A DNA stretch of 64,000 nt from Commensalibacter oyaizuii (GTDB lineage: Bacteria > Pseudomonadota > Alphaproteobacteria > Acetobacterales > Acetobacteraceae), in the NCBI RefSeq assembly GCF_029953265.1, contig NZ_JASBAO010000001.1:1502001-1566000 (forward strand). Direction: 5' to 3'. Below are positions 27,683 to 37,454 of this stretch, piece by piece. Numbering within the stretch: position 1 is the stretch's first letter; the number at the start of each line of letters is the position of its first letter. A model generated the notes under the pieces. The model ran no database searches and was not told the origin of the DNA. It saw nothing but the letters and a program-made list of their open reading frames with translations. A program made the position numbers and the translations under genes.

Positions 27683-28834
27683 TTGACTATAGAAAAAAAA
27701 GCGAGTTTTTCCCCCGAACCCCTTAAATGGAATTTCGAATGCAAAGACGAGCAATCAATATTTATTCTGCACGGTGATTGGCTTTCTAAAAACGATAATA
27801 TTCCTCAGTTACCTTCAAACATATTTGATCATCTTTCAAATGCCACTACGATCCAATTTGACACAAAGCATCTGCGGTCTTGGGACAGTGGTTTTATCAC
27901 ATTTTTATGGGAAATCAAACAGTTATCTGCACAACATCAAATAAAATTTAGTGATCAAGGTCTACCTGAAGCAACCCAAAAATTATTATCTTTGTTAACT
28001 GAAAACAAAGCACCAGCCCATACTCAATCTAAACGCGGATTTCGTCCTTTATACAATCTTGGTGGGTGGACTATTAACGCATTAAATAGCTTGGGTGTAA
28101 CCACACAGCTTTTTTTCTTGACCCTTAACGGTGTATTTAAATCTTTTGCTGGACGTTCTTTTATGCGTCTTGCTGACTTGTTAAAAGATATCAAAGCAGC
28201 AGGTCCCTCGGCATTAATCATTATCAGTGTTGTGAATTTCCTTGTTGGAGCTATTTTAGCATTTGTTGGTGCAGTACAATTGCGTCGTTTTTCTGCAGAC
28301 GCATATGTTGCTAATTTAGTGGGTATTGCAACCGTTCGTGAAATGGCAGCCGTAATGACGGCTATCGTTATTTCAGGACGAACTGGGGGTGCATATGCAG
28401 CCCGCATCGCCACTATGCAGGGGAACGAAGAAATTGATGCATTAAAGGTCATGGGTATTCCTGTGACTGAATATATTATTTTACCCTCTATGCTTTCATT
28501 AACTCTGACAATGCCTCTTTTATATTTATATGCATGTTTTATGGGTATATTCGGGGGATTAATTGTTTCTATTCTGATGTTAAAAGTTTCCGTAATTGGA
28601 TTTTTACAACAAACTTTTGGTGCTGTTGCCTTTAACCAATTTGTATTTGGTGGTGTTAAAACGATAGCATTTGCTATGTTTATTGGGGTAAGCAGCTGCT
28701 ATATCGGGATGAAATCAGGCAGAAGTGCTGCTGATGTAGGTATTGCTGCGACCAAGGCAGTTGTTGTTGGAATTGTTGGGGTTATCGCTCTTGACGCGAT
28801 CTTTGCTGTTATTGCTGATATGATTGGGATATGA
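27683..28834 (+). CDS. MlaE-like ABC transporter permease with N-terminal STAS domain
   Basis: 383 aa. Residues 1 to about 110 form a STAS-like domain (LRSWDSGFITFLWEIKQL). The rest is the MlaE/YrbE permease with five or so helices and the signatures GAILAFVGAVQLRRF, VREMAAVMTAIVISGRTGGA and EIDALKVMGI. Starts with TTG at 27683, with an AAGG box about seven bases upstream; no better ATG exists. First gene of a four-gene cluster with an ATPase, an MCE protein and a lipoprotein: a retrograde/anterograde phospholipid transport system of Mla type between the membranes. Confidence 0.9.
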   Translation: MTIEKKASFSPEPLKWNFECKDEQSIFILHGDWLSKNDNIPQLPSNIFDHLSNATTIQFDTKHLRSWDSGFITFLWEIKQLSAQHQIKFSDQGLPEATQKLLSLLTENKAPAHTQSKRGFRPLYNLGGWTINALNSLGVTTQLFFLTLNGVFKSFAGRSFMRLADLLKDIKAAGPSALIIISVVNFLVGAILAFVGAVQLRRFSADAYVANLVGIATVREMAAVMTAIVISGRTGGAYAARIATMQGNEEIDALKVMGIPVTEYIILPSMLSLTLTMPLLYLYACFMGIFGGLIVSILMLKVSVIGFLQQTFGAVAFNQFVFGGVKTIAFAMFIGVSSCYIGMKSGRSAADVGIAATKAVVVGIVGVIALDAIFAVIADMIGI

Positions 28835-28837
28835 ATC

Positions 28838-29623
28838 ATGTCTAACATCACAACTGAACAACCTTTATTATCCGTAAAAAATTTACAAATCGGGTATGGT
28901 CCTAAACTGATCCAAAAAAATATTAACTTTACTGTTAAAAAAGGCAGTATCTTTGCCCTGATGGGGGGGAGCGGTTGCGGAAAAAGCACATTGCTCAAAT
29001 CCATGATCGGATTATTGCCCCCACAAAAAGGCAACTTTTTCTTTAAAAACGAAGATTACTGGCAAGCTTCAAAAAACCACAGAATTAAAATTGCACATAA
29101 ATTTGGCGTTTTATTCCAAAGCGCCGCGTTGTGGAGTTCAATGACCGTTGGCGAAAATATAGCGCTGCCTTTACAACTTTTTACAGACCTTTCCCCCACG
29201 ATGATTCAGCGACTTGTAGAGTTAAAATTAGGATTGGTCGGAATGGACCATGCCATTAATCTATACCCTTCAGAACTGAGTGGAGGCATGAAAAAACGTT
29301 GTGGACTGGCCAGGGCTTTGGCTTTAGATCCTGAGGTTTTATTTTTTGACGAACCCTCCGCTGGATTGGATCCAATCACATCAAAACGATTGGACGATTT
29401 GATTTTAAATCTACGTAATGGATTAGGAACAACCATCGTCATTGTCAGTCACGAATTACCCAGTTTGTTTACCATCGCAGACGATGGTATATTTATGGAC
29501 GCCCAAACAAAAACTCCGATCGCCTATGGCTCCCCCAAAGCATTGCGAGACAATCCACCTTGTGAACAGGTTAATGATTTCATGCATCGTCAACGCTTTG
29601 ATCAACTAAAACAGAAAGACTAA
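28838..29623 (+). CDS. MlaF-like ABC transporter ATP-binding protein
   Basis: 261-aa ATPase. Walker A is GGSGCGKST at residues 43-51, the signature is LSGGMKKRCGLARAL, and Walker B is EVLFFDEPSAGLDPI; a switch His follows in VIVSHELPS. Met in place of Gln in the signature (GGMKKR) is characteristic of MlaF/Mkl ATPases. Three bases after the permease gene, same operon. Confidence 0.93.
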   Translation: MSNITTEQPLLSVKNLQIGYGPKLIQKNINFTVKKGSIFALMGGSGCGKSTLLKSMIGLLPPQKGNFFFKNEDYWQASKNHRIKIAHKFGVLFQSAALWSSMTVGENIALPLQLFTDLSPTMIQRLVELKLGLVGMDHAINLYPSELSGGMKKRCGLARALALDPEVLFFDEPSAGLDPITSKRLDDLILNLRNGLGTTIVIVSHELPSLFTIADDGIFMDAQTKTPIAYGSPKALRDNPPCEQVNDFMHRQRFDQLKQKD

Positions 29624-29629
29624 TCCATC

Positions 29630-30580
29630 ATGACAACAAATCAACAAACAACTATTGGGGCGTTCGTTCTTGGAGGATTGATTCTTGCCCTGTGCGTTAT
29701 TATTTTCTTTGGTAACTTCGATTTCTTTTCCAGTAAAAAACAAGCTATTGTTATATTTCCTGGATCTGTAACAGGCTTGTCGGTGGGTGCCCCAGTTACC
29801 TTTCGCGGGGTTCAAGTTGGATCCGTAAACAACATTACCTTACAATTTGATCCAAAAGATCATAAGGCCTATATCCCTGTTACAATCAGTATCGATCCCA
29901 AAAAAATTCAATTAAGTGCTCATTATAAAAGTTATAAAGAGTTCATGAATACCATGATTCAAAATGGATTATGCGCAGAAATTAGTACTGAAAGCTTTGT
30001 TACTGGAACTTCAAATATTTTTCTAGATTTCGATCCTCAGAATAAACCTATTTTTCATCCAAGATTAAACGAAAATATTATAGAAATTCCTGCACATCCC
30101 TCCACAATCCAAAAAATTAAGTCAGAGTTAATGAATCTTCAACTTGAAAAATTATCTCTGGATCTTGATTCTACTATTCAAAAAGTCGGCAATCTAACAG
30201 ATAAATTAAACGAACAAATACCTATGTTACTGAAGAGTGTGCAAAATACCTCAGATAGTACAAATAAACTAATCGTTCATCTTAATGATAATATCGATAC
30301 GGTTGTGCACAACTTAAATATATTATTGGTTAATAGTAATAAGCAAATCAATGCCCGTGGGAATGAACTTCACCACGTATTGGTTTCGACAAATAAAACA
30401 CTTCTTAACGCTTCAGATGCCTTACAAAACGTAAAAACCATGACATCCGTCAGATCAACCACAAGAATCAATTTGGATATTATTTTACGTAATCTTGCTG
30501 ATGCTGCGACCTCTTTAAGAGGATTTGCAACCCAAATCGAACGTAATCCAAAACTGCTTCTTATAGGCCGTAAACAATGA
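29630..30580 (+). CDS. MlaD-like MCE-family substrate-binding protein
   Basis: 316 aa with an N-terminal membrane helix (about residues 8-30), then one MCE domain (VIFPGSVTGLSVGAPVTFRG, VQVGSVNNI, LDFDPQN). The C-terminal half is long, helical and Asn/Leu-rich, and may form a helical barrel for lipid passage as in longer MCE proteins. Six bases after the ATPase gene and overlapping the lipoprotein gene by four bases (ATGA). Confidence 0.9.
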   Translation: MTTNQQTTIGAFVLGGLILALCVIIFFGNFDFFSSKKQAIVIFPGSVTGLSVGAPVTFRGVQVGSVNNITLQFDPKDHKAYIPVTISIDPKKIQLSAHYKSYKEFMNTMIQNGLCAEISTESFVTGTSNIFLDFDPQNKPIFHPRLNENIIEIPAHPSTIQKIKSELMNLQLEKLSLDLDSTIQKVGNLTDKLNEQIPMLLKSVQNTSDSTNKLIVHLNDNIDTVVHNLNILLVNSNKQINARGNELHHVLVSTNKTLLNASDALQNVKTMTSVRSTTRINLDIILRNLADAATSLRGFATQIERNPKLLLIGRKQ

Positions 30581-31173
30581 AAAAATTAATTACTTATTCT
30601 GCTATCAGCATATTCACAATTTTAACGGGGTGTTCAGCCCCCCCTTTAAAATTTTACACACTTAACGAAACTGGGCCACGGCAATCAGAGCGTGTAAGCA
30701 ATTACACCAACTCAGCCCCTGTAATTTATGTTTCACAAGTAACAGTGCCTGATTATTTAAATACGACTGATATTATCACACGAACTCAATCTACACTAAA
30801 TCACAGCCCCAATGGACGTATGAGCAGTATTTTATCCATAGGGGCGACCGAATTTATTACACATGTTTTAGCTGATAAAAACCCTAATCTTTTTATTACA
30901 AATCAGACACAAATCGAGCCCCCAACCTATCAATTAATGATAAATATTAGCCGTTTTGACGTACAGGAAGATGCTTCTAAAACAGGGCATATAACCTTAG
31001 AAGCAAATTGGAGCATCGTACCAAAGAATGAGAATCAATCTATTCAAAAACAGAGGGCTACATTCACGGCTCAAAGCAAATTGTATAATGATAGTGATAT
31101 TATTGAATTAGAACAAAACGCATTAACGCAACTGTCCACTGCTATAAATAATAGCCTTGCTACATTGCGTTAA
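30577..31173 (+). CDS. ABC-type transport auxiliary lipoprotein (PqiC/LptE-like)
   Basis: 198-aa lipoprotein: MKKLITYSAISIFTILTGC gives a signal peptide and lipobox with Cys19, followed by SAPPLKFYTL, the start of the PqiC/ABC-transport-auxiliary domain. The C-terminal half has NISRFDVQ and a helical end (NALTQLSTAINNSLATL). These lipoproteins sit in the outer membrane and partner MCE transporters. Translational coupling with the MCE gene supports joint function. Confidence 0.82.
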   Translation: MKKLITYSAISIFTILTGCSAPPLKFYTLNETGPRQSERVSNYTNSAPVIYVSQVTVPDYLNTTDIITRTQSTLNHSPNGRMSSILSIGATEFITHVLADKNPNLFITNQTQIEPPTYQLMINISRFDVQEDASKTGHITLEANWSIVPKNENQSIQKQRATFTAQSKLYNDSDIIELEQNALTQLSTAINNSLATLR

Positions 31174-31196
31174 TTTTTTAAAAATCGATTTTATGC

Positions 31197-31622
31197 TTAT
31201 TCTTCGTTGTGATCTAAATCACGAGAAACTTCTGGACTATGCAACAAAGCATCAATCTTAGCAGCATAATCCAAACCGGTATCTGCATGAAATCGTAATT
31301 CAGGCAGAAACTTAAGTCGTAATTTTGATTTTAATTGACTGCGCAAAAACGCAGATGCCCTTTTTAACGCAGGCAGTAATTCTTCAATATCATTTCGCCC
31401 CAAATGCACAACATAAACCATCGCATTGCGCAAATCTGGACTCATCCTGACTTCAGTTACCGTTATCCGCTTATCCCGTAACTCTGGATCACGAAATTCA
31501 GTGCGCGTAAATACATCAGAAAGAATATGTCTTACTTCTTCAGCAACACGCAATTGTCGTTGAGAAGGGGCCTTGGAATGTTTATCCAAGGAATCCCTAC
31601 CCATTAAAAAAGGCTTATTCAT
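31197..31622 (-). CDS. rbfA: 30S ribosome-binding factor A
   Basis: 141 aa with the KH-like RbfA fold: SQRQLRVAEEVRHILSDVF, ITVTEVRMSPDLRNAMVYV, FLRSQLKSKLRLKFLPELRF. It helps 16S rRNA 5'-end maturation and cold adaptation. Its first base is shared with the last base of the infB stop, so translation is coupled. In most relatives truB follows directly; here a plus-strand lipid-transport operon intervenes. Confidence 0.95.
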   Translation of the reverse strand: MNKPFLMGRDSLDKHSKAPSQRQLRVAEEVRHILSDVFTRTEFRDPELRDKRITVTEVRMSPDLRNAMVYVVHLGRNDIEELLPALKRASAFLRSQLKSKLRLKFLPELRFHADTGLDYAAKIDALLHSPEVSRDLDHNEE

Positions 31623-34456
31623 TATGCTTCAACAGTTTCCATCTCGTAGCATTCTACAACATCGCCCTCACGCAAATCATTAAATCCAGCAAAAGATAGT
31701 CCACATTCATATTCATGAGACACCTCTTTTACATCATCTTTAAAGCGTTTTAATTGACTGAGGTTTCCTTCGTGGATAACGACATTTTCACGTAACAAAC
31801 GAACACCACATCCACGACGCACAACACCTTGGGTAACATAACAACCAGCGACTTTTCCTGTTTTGCTAACAGAAAAGACCTTGCGGATTTCCGCATAACC
31901 CAAGAATTTTTCACGTTGTTTAGGAGCAATGCGCCCTTTGATCAATTTCTCGATATCATCTATAACTTGATAGATGATTGAGTAATAGTGAATATCAACG
32001 TCTTCATGTTGAGCTAGCTCTCTAGCCTGAGCCGTGGCACGCACGTTAAAGGCAACAATAATTGCACTAGATGCTTTTGCTAATTGAACGTCACTTTCTG
32101 TGATTTGACCAACGGTTGCTGAAAGAACACGTACTTTGATTTCTTCATGTTCTAATTTCATCACTGTTGTTTGAATAGCTTCAGCAGAACCCTGAACATC
32201 TGCTTTTATCAACACAGCAATCTCTTTTTGCTCGCCAGCCTGAATACGTGCCAACATTTGATCCAGTGTTCCACGAGCAGCCATTCTAACTGCGGCTTGT
32301 TTCTCACGCATTTTACGCTGTCTAAACTCAGAAATTTCTCTGGCTTTGCTTTCACTATCGACAACAACAAAAGGTTCACCCGCACGAGGAACGCCAGTCA
32401 GTCCTAACAACTCAACTGGAGTAGAAGGAGTTGCCTGTTTCATATTCTTGCTTTTGTCGTCAAGCATCGCACGAACACGACCCCATTCAGCACCAGCAAC
32501 AATGACATCCCCTTTGTTTAAAGTCCCTTTTTGCACCAATAATGTTGCAACTGGCCCACGTCCCTTATCCAAGCGGCTTTCAATAACTGCACCTTCAGCA
32601 ATTCTATTGGGATTTGCTTTTAGTTCTTGTAATTCAGCCAATAAAACGATCGCTTCCTCAAGCTTATCAAGACCAATTCTTTTCTTGGCAGAAACTTCAA
32701 CATCTTGAGTATCACCGCCCATATTTTCTACAACGATTTCATGTTGTAAAAGCTCCTGACGAACTCGATCTGGATTAGCACCCGGCAAGTCACATTTATT
32801 AATTGCAACAATAATAGGCACATTTGCAGCTTTGGCATGTTTAATTGCTTCAATAGTTTGAGGCATAACACCATCATCAGCTGCAACCACCAAGACAACG
32901 ATATCCGTCACGGATGCACCACGAGAACGCATTGCAGTGAATGCTTCGTGGCCTGGGGTATCTAAAAATGTGATTCTAGCACCAGAAGGAAGACGAACCT
33001 GGTATGCACCAATATGTTGGGTAATTCCACCTGCTTCACCTCTAGCAGTATCGGTGGTACGCAAAGCATCCAATAAAGACGTTTTACCATGATCAACATG
33101 CCCCATTACGGTAACAACGGGTGGACGTGATAATTTGTCTTCTTCTTTATCAGGCATATTTTCAATGCCTAGTTCAACATCACTGTCGGCAACACGATGC
33201 ACGCGATGACCGAATTCTTCAATAATTAATTCTGCTGTGTCAGCATCTAAAGATTGATTAACCGTTGCCATTACGCCCATTTTCATCAAGGCCTTAATAA
33301 CATCGCCTTGACGAGCAGCCATACGATTGGCAAGTTCTTGCACAGTAATCGTTTCGGGTAAAGTCACATCACGCACCACTTTGACCTGATCTGCACGTAA
33401 TCTTTCAAGTTCTGCTTGGCGACGTTCACGTTCTCTTTGACGACGGACTGAGGCTAAAGAACGAACTTTATTCCCATCTTCTCCCTCAATAGCGGCCTGA
33501 ATATCGATCTTACCTGAACGTCTGTTATCGCCACTCTTGCTACGGCCACCAGCACCAGCACCGCTCTTGCGGCTGGCACCAGCACCTCGACGCGAGGAAC
33601 CTCTGCGACCATCGCCCTCTTCACCATCCATCTCATCGCGCACATCGGTATTACGAACTTTCACGTGATCTTGGGTTTTCTTGGCGACCTTCTCATCTTT
33701 GTCGACAGCACGTGGTTCCGCAACAAACTTATCGCTAGCTGGCTTTGCTGGCTTATGTGCCATAACAGCGCGTTTTGCAAGTGGTTCGACAGGGCTTGGC
33801 TGGGGTGCAAACGTGATTTCACCTGGGATAGGAACGTTGGAAACCTTTACCTTACGATTAGGTTCAGTTCTGTCATTACTTTTCTTGACAGAGGCATTTT
33901 CTTTTTTGCTTGCTGCGTCTTTTTTCTTAGCAACGTCAACAGTTGCTTTCTCAGCTTCAATTTTTGCTGCAGCTTCTTGACTTGCCTTTTCAGCAGCTTC
34001 CTGTTCGGCTAGTGCTGCAGCAGCTTCCTGCTGGGCTTTCTCTTCTGCTTCCCGACGTTTTGCTTCTTCTGCTGCCGAAAGAATAGAGATTTTTTCTTGT
34101 TCTCTACGTTCGGCTTCTTTGCGTTGTTGATCTAGTTTTTGTTCTTCTAAAACACGTTGACGTGTTGCCAATTCAGCGGCTGTAAGCGCCCTTTTGCCTG
34201 ATGATGATCCTGCAGAAGATTTCTTAGCCGCAGGCTTGCGTGCAACACCAGCAGTGCTCCCCGCAGATTTTTCTGTGCCACCAGAAGCACCACGCTTTTT
34301 TCTTACTTCAACTTGCACAACTTTGGTGCGTCCATGACTGAAACTTTGTCTGATAGACCCGGCATCGACAGTACGTCCTACCTCTGTTCTAACTGGTGAT
34401 CGTAAAGATAGACGTTTTTTACCCTGTCCTTGTTCTTGATCGTTGCCTTCGCTCAT
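31622..34456 (-). CDS. infB: translation initiation factor IF-2
   Basis: 944-aa GTPase bringing initiator tRNA to the 30S subunit. The long N-terminal region (about 1-330) is charged and Ala/Glu/Lys-rich with coiled-coil character, then IF2 N-domain residues ([20 protein letters not shown]). G motifs: GHVDHGKTS near residue 451, [12 protein letters not shown]. Domains II, III and C2 follow, ending in a Glu-rich tail. Fourth gene of rimP-nusA-ylxR-infB-rbfA. The size is typical for Alphaproteobacteria. Confidence 0.98.
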   Translation of the reverse strand: MSEGNDQEQGQGKKRLSLRSPVRTEVGRTVDAGSIRQSFSHGRTKVVQVEVRKKRGASGGTEKSAGSTAGVARKPAAKKSSAGSSSGKRALTAAELATRQRVLEEQKLDQQRKEAERREQEKISILSAAEEAKRREAEEKAQQEAAAALAEQEAAEKASQEAAAKIEAEKATVDVAKKKDAASKKENASVKKSNDRTEPNRKVKVSNVPIPGEITFAPQPSPVEPLAKRAVMAHKPAKPASDKFVAEPRAVDKDEKVAKKTQDHVKVRNTDVRDEMDGEEGDGRRGSSRRGAGASRKSGAGAGGRSKSGDNRRSGKIDIQAAIEGEDGNKVRSLASVRRQRERERRQAELERLRADQVKVVRDVTLPETITVQELANRMAARQGDVIKALMKMGVMATVNQSLDADTAELIIEEFGHRVHRVADSDVELGIENMPDKEEDKLSRPPVVTVMGHVDHGKTSLLDALRTTDTARGEAGGITQHIGAYQVRLPSGARITFLDTPGHEAFTAMRSRGASVTDIVVLVVAADDGVMPQTIEAIKHAKAANVPIIVAINKCDLPGANPDRVRQELLQHEIVVENMGGDTQDVEVSAKKRIGLDKLEEAIVLLAELQELKANPNRIAEGAVIESRLDKGRGPVATLLVQKGTLNKGDVIVAGAEWGRVRAMLDDKSKNMKQATPSTPVELLGLTGVPRAGEPFVVVDSESKAREISEFRQRKMREKQAAVRMAARGTLDQMLARIQAGEQKEIAVLIKADVQGSAEAIQTTVMKLEHEEIKVRVLSATVGQITESDVQLAKASSAIIVAFNVRATAQARELAQHEDVDIHYYSIIYQVIDDIEKLIKGRIAPKQREKFLGYAEIRKVFSVSKTGKVAGCYVTQGVVRRGCGVRLLRENVVIHEGNLSQLKRFKDDVKEVSHEYECGLSFAGFNDLREGDVVECYEMETVEA

Positions 34457-34510
34457 ATACCTGCCTGTTCTTAATCCATTCGCCGGATTTAACCCGCCGA
34501 ACCCAATACT

Positions 34511-35095
34511 TTAATTGATAAACCCTGCTAATCGTCTGTTATCACATAAAATACGATAAACAAACGAACCTGTATGAATGGCTGCATGAACCACATACTC
34601 TCGGCCAAATAATATTCCTAATTCTTTAGCCGTAAAAATTGCTATATTAGGCAAATGCTTAGCCCCTGATAGCAAACGTTTTCTTTCTTCTTCACTACCA
34701 TTTGTAGCTTGTATAATCAACCCAACAACATTCTGAGAGATCTTTTCCCTTACTTTTTCAAAACCAAATGTAACCTGCCCAGCACGCCTTGCAAGACCCA
34801 ATGAATTTTTAATCCTGCATTGCAATCCATTAATAATCATTGATGATAGATTTTCTGGAACCTCTACCTGGCACTGTGCCGCACGTGAAAAAACACGACG
34901 TTCTATTGCCATATGTAGCACATTTTGATCAGCTTTCAACCACATTCCTCGCCCAGGAAGCCGTTCTGTCAAATCAGGGACCACCACATTGTCGGGTGAT
35001 ATGACAAAACGGATCAATCCTTCTGGATTTCCTTTTTCTCTTGTAACCAAACAGCAACGCTGTTGTTGTTTTGATTCGTCAGATTTGTTAACCAT
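34511..35095 (-). CDS. YlxR (DUF448)-L7Ae-like RNA-binding protein
   Basis: 194 aa. The N-terminal YlxR domain has RCCLVTREKGNPEGLIRF and LPGRGMWLKAD (family GRG motif). The C-terminal half resembles the L7Ae-type fold seen in alphaproteobacterial two-domain versions (NSLGLARRAGQVTFGFEKV). It sits between nusA and infB, where YlxR homologues are nearly always found, and probably acts in rRNA transcription or ribosome work. Family firm; role only general. Confidence 0.88.
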   Translation of the reverse strand: MVNKSDESKQQQRCCLVTREKGNPEGLIRFVISPDNVVVPDLTERLPGRGMWLKADQNVLHMAIERRVFSRAAQCQVEVPENLSSMIINGLQCRIKNSLGLARRAGQVTFGFEKVREKISQNVVGLIIQATNGSEEERKRLLSGAKHLPNIAIFTAKELGILFGREYVVHAAIHTGSFVYRILCDNRRLAGFIN

Positions 35096-35171
35096 TACCG
35101 TAGTTTACTAAGAATGAAAAGATATTATATCAAAACAACTAATTATTATACAGACTGGTGATAAATTATCA

Positions 35172-36698
35172 CTAATTTTCTTGAGAATCTTGATTTTCAC
35201 CTTCTTCGAACCAATGCTCGCGGGCACGCATAATAATTGCGTTCGCTGTTTCTTCATCCAAGGAATCCACACCTAATATTTCAATTAATTCGTCACTGGC
35301 CAAATCAGCAAGATCATCAAGTGTTTTAACACCCTTCTCTCCTAATAACACCAACATTTGTGGCGTAAAGCAATCTAGATCAACGATTTCATCGGCAACC
35401 CCTAATTCTTGACGCTTTAGATTCAAAGAATCCTGCTGCTTTGCCAGAAATTCTTCTGCACGTTGGAACAGTTCTTGCCCAAGATTTTCATCAAACCCGT
35501 CGATTTCCGCTAATTCCTCTGGTGATGAAAAGGCAAGATCTTCTATGCTATGAAAGCCTTCTGTAACCAATAGACCAGCAATAACATCATCCACGTCCAG
35601 ATCATTAACAAAGACGGCAGTTCGACTGCGAAATTCTTCTTGCCGACGATCAGATTCTTCGGTTTCTGTTAATATATCAATATCCCAACGGGTCAACTGA
35701 CTGGCAAGCCTTACATTTTGCCCTCGACGACCTATGGCAAGGCTGAGTTGGTCATCAGGCACAACAACTTCAACCCGACCAGCCTCTTCATCCATAACGA
35801 CTTTGGTAACTTCTGCTGGCGCCAATGCATTAACAACAAAGGTCGCAGCCTGACCACTCCAAGGGATGATATCGATCTTTTCCCCCTGTAGCTCTTGCAC
35901 TACGGCTTGAACGCGAGATCCACGCACACCAACACAAGCACCCACAGGATCAATTGCAGCATCTTTTGAAGTTACAGCCATTTTTGCACGAGACCCAGGG
36001 TCTCTGGCAACAGCCTTAATCTCGATAATACCATCGTAAATTTCAGGAACTTCCTGAGCAAACAATTTCGCTAAAAATGCAGGATGAGTTCGAGACAAGA
36101 AAATTTGTGGCCCGCGAGTCTCTTTCCTTACATCGTAGATATAAGCTCGAACACGTTCTGAGTTGCGGAAATTTTCTCTTGGAATCAACTCGTCCCGGCG
36201 TAATAATGCTTCGGAGCTTCCGATTTCAACCAGTAAGTTGCCATATTCTGTACGCTTGACTGTTCCGTTGACAATTTCACCAACACGATCTTTGAAATCT
36301 TCATATTGACGATTACGTTCGAACTCACGCACGCGTTGAACAATAACTTGTTTAGCTGTCTGGGCTGCGATTCGGCCAAAATCAATTGGAGGTAATGGAT
36401 CAATAATATACTCACCAACTTTGATATTAGGCTGAATTTTAACCGCAATATAATGAGGGATCTGAGAATCTTCGTTTTCAACCTCTTCAACGACTTCAGT
36501 CCAACGAGACAGGCGAACCTCGCCCGTTTTACGATCAATGATTGCACGAATATCTTTTTCATGACCATACTTAGCGCGACCCGCTTTTTGAATGGCCTGC
36601 TCCATTGCTTCGAGAACTTCATCACGGCTAATCGCTTTTTCACGCGCAACCGCATCTGCAACCAATAATAACTCAGGACGAGAAACAGACGTATCCAT
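35172..36698 (-). CDS. nusA: transcription termination/antitermination factor NusA
   Basis: 508 aa. NTD (residues 1-125, ELLLVADAVAREKAISRDEV), S1 domain (VNGTVKRTEYGNLLVEIG), KH domains (DPVGACVGVRGSRVQAVVQ, IDIIPWSG, LAIGRRGQNVRLASQL), then two helix-hairpin-helix acidic repeats at the C-terminus (LLVTEGFHSIEDLAF, LVLLGEKGVKTLDDLADL). It modulates pausing, termination and rRNA antitermination. Nine bases after rimP. Confidence 0.97.
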   Translation of the reverse strand: MDTSVSRPELLLVADAVAREKAISRDEVLEAMEQAIQKAGRAKYGHEKDIRAIIDRKTGEVRLSRWTEVVEEVENEDSQIPHYIAVKIQPNIKVGEYIIDPLPPIDFGRIAAQTAKQVIVQRVREFERNRQYEDFKDRVGEIVNGTVKRTEYGNLLVEIGSSEALLRRDELIPRENFRNSERVRAYIYDVRKETRGPQIFLSRTHPAFLAKLFAQEVPEIYDGIIEIKAVARDPGSRAKMAVTSKDAAIDPVGACVGVRGSRVQAVVQELQGEKIDIIPWSGQAATFVVNALAPAEVTKVVMDEEAGRVEVVVPDDQLSLAIGRRGQNVRLASQLTRWDIDILTETEESDRRQEEFRSRTAVFVNDLDVDDVIAGLLVTEGFHSIEDLAFSSPEELAEIDGFDENLGQELFQRAEEFLAKQQDSLNLKRQELGVADEIVDLDCFTPQMLVLLGEKGVKTLDDLADLASDELIEILGVDSLDEETANAIIMRAREHWFEEGENQDSQEN

Positions 36699-36707
36699 AA
36701 AAACCTC

Positions 36708-37367
36708 TCAATGTGTTTTATAGCGTTTTTGTTTACCAGACTTTTTAGGCTGGCTTGTATTATCTTGATCAGAAGAATCATCTATATCTTCAACAGATAC
36801 GGCCCCGTCCTTCATTTGTTGACAAGCATCAATCAATGCATCAGTCAATACTAATTTGGCCTTGCGTATTTCAGCAAAAGGTAAAGCGACCTCACTGCCA
36901 TCATCTAGACGCAAGCGTGCAACGTGTTCATCTGCACCTAAAACAATTCCGGAAAAACGTCTTCTGCCCTCAACAGGAATCATTGTTTCTGCCTTGGCCA
37001 AGTGACCCGAGAAGCGATTCCAATCTTTTACCCGCACTAGCGGACGGTCTATTCCTGCGGATGAAACTTCCAATGTCCAAGCCCCCTCGATAGGATCATG
37101 CACATCTAAGATCGCACTAACCGCATGACTGATCTGTTCACAATCTTCAACATTAATCAAGGAACCGTCAGCACGATCAACCATAATCTGTAGAGTCGGT
37201 GCTAATTTTCCTAAAATCATTATTCTGACTAGCTCATATCCCATATCGACCAAAGTAGGTTCAATTAAAGCTGCCACGCGATTTTCGATACGGTTATCAG
37301 TTAGTTCATCTGTAAGTTCTATTGAATCCAAAACAAAAAAAGGCGGCCGACTAAGGCCACCCCCCAC
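36708..37367 (-). CDS. rimP: ribosome maturation factor RimP
   Basis: RimP for 30S assembly. Conserved core: [57 protein letters not shown] split over the N-terminal domain, and FSGIVLG in the C-terminal SH3-like part. The longest frame starts at GTG 37367, giving 219 aa. Its first codons (GGGLSRPPF) overlap a terminator-like hairpin with a T-run and no ribosome site is visible there. TTG at 37329-37331 is a possible alternative, though it too lacks a clear ribosome site. The core call is firm; the start is not. Confidence 0.9.
   Translation of the reverse strand: MGGGLSRPPFFVLDSIELTDELTDNRIENRVAALIEPTLVDMGYELVRIMILGKLAPTLQIMVDRADGSLINVEDCEQISHAVSAILDVHDPIEGAWTLEVSSAGIDRPLVRVKDWNRFSGHLAKAETMIPVEGRRRFSGIVLGADEHVARLRLDDGSEVALPFAEIRKAKLVLTDALIDACQQMKDGAVSVEDIDDSSDQDNTSQPKKSGKQKRYKTH
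37340..37366 (-). terminator. GC-rich hairpin with T-run at the rimP 5' end (terminator or attenuator)
   Basis: On the minus strand GGTGGCC, a short loop TTAGTC, then GGCCGCC followed by seven Ts form a classical intrinsic terminator (one G-T wobble pair). It lies downstream of gldA and at, or inside, the start of rimP. It may end gldA transcripts or act as an attenuator for the rimP-nusA operon. Confidence 0.65.
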
Positions 37368-37454
37368 ACTATGGAAGATAAATTTTATTTACCTTAACGC
37401 AAACCATGCAAAGTTACAAGTATTAACTAAAGATACATAATTATTTAAATATTA

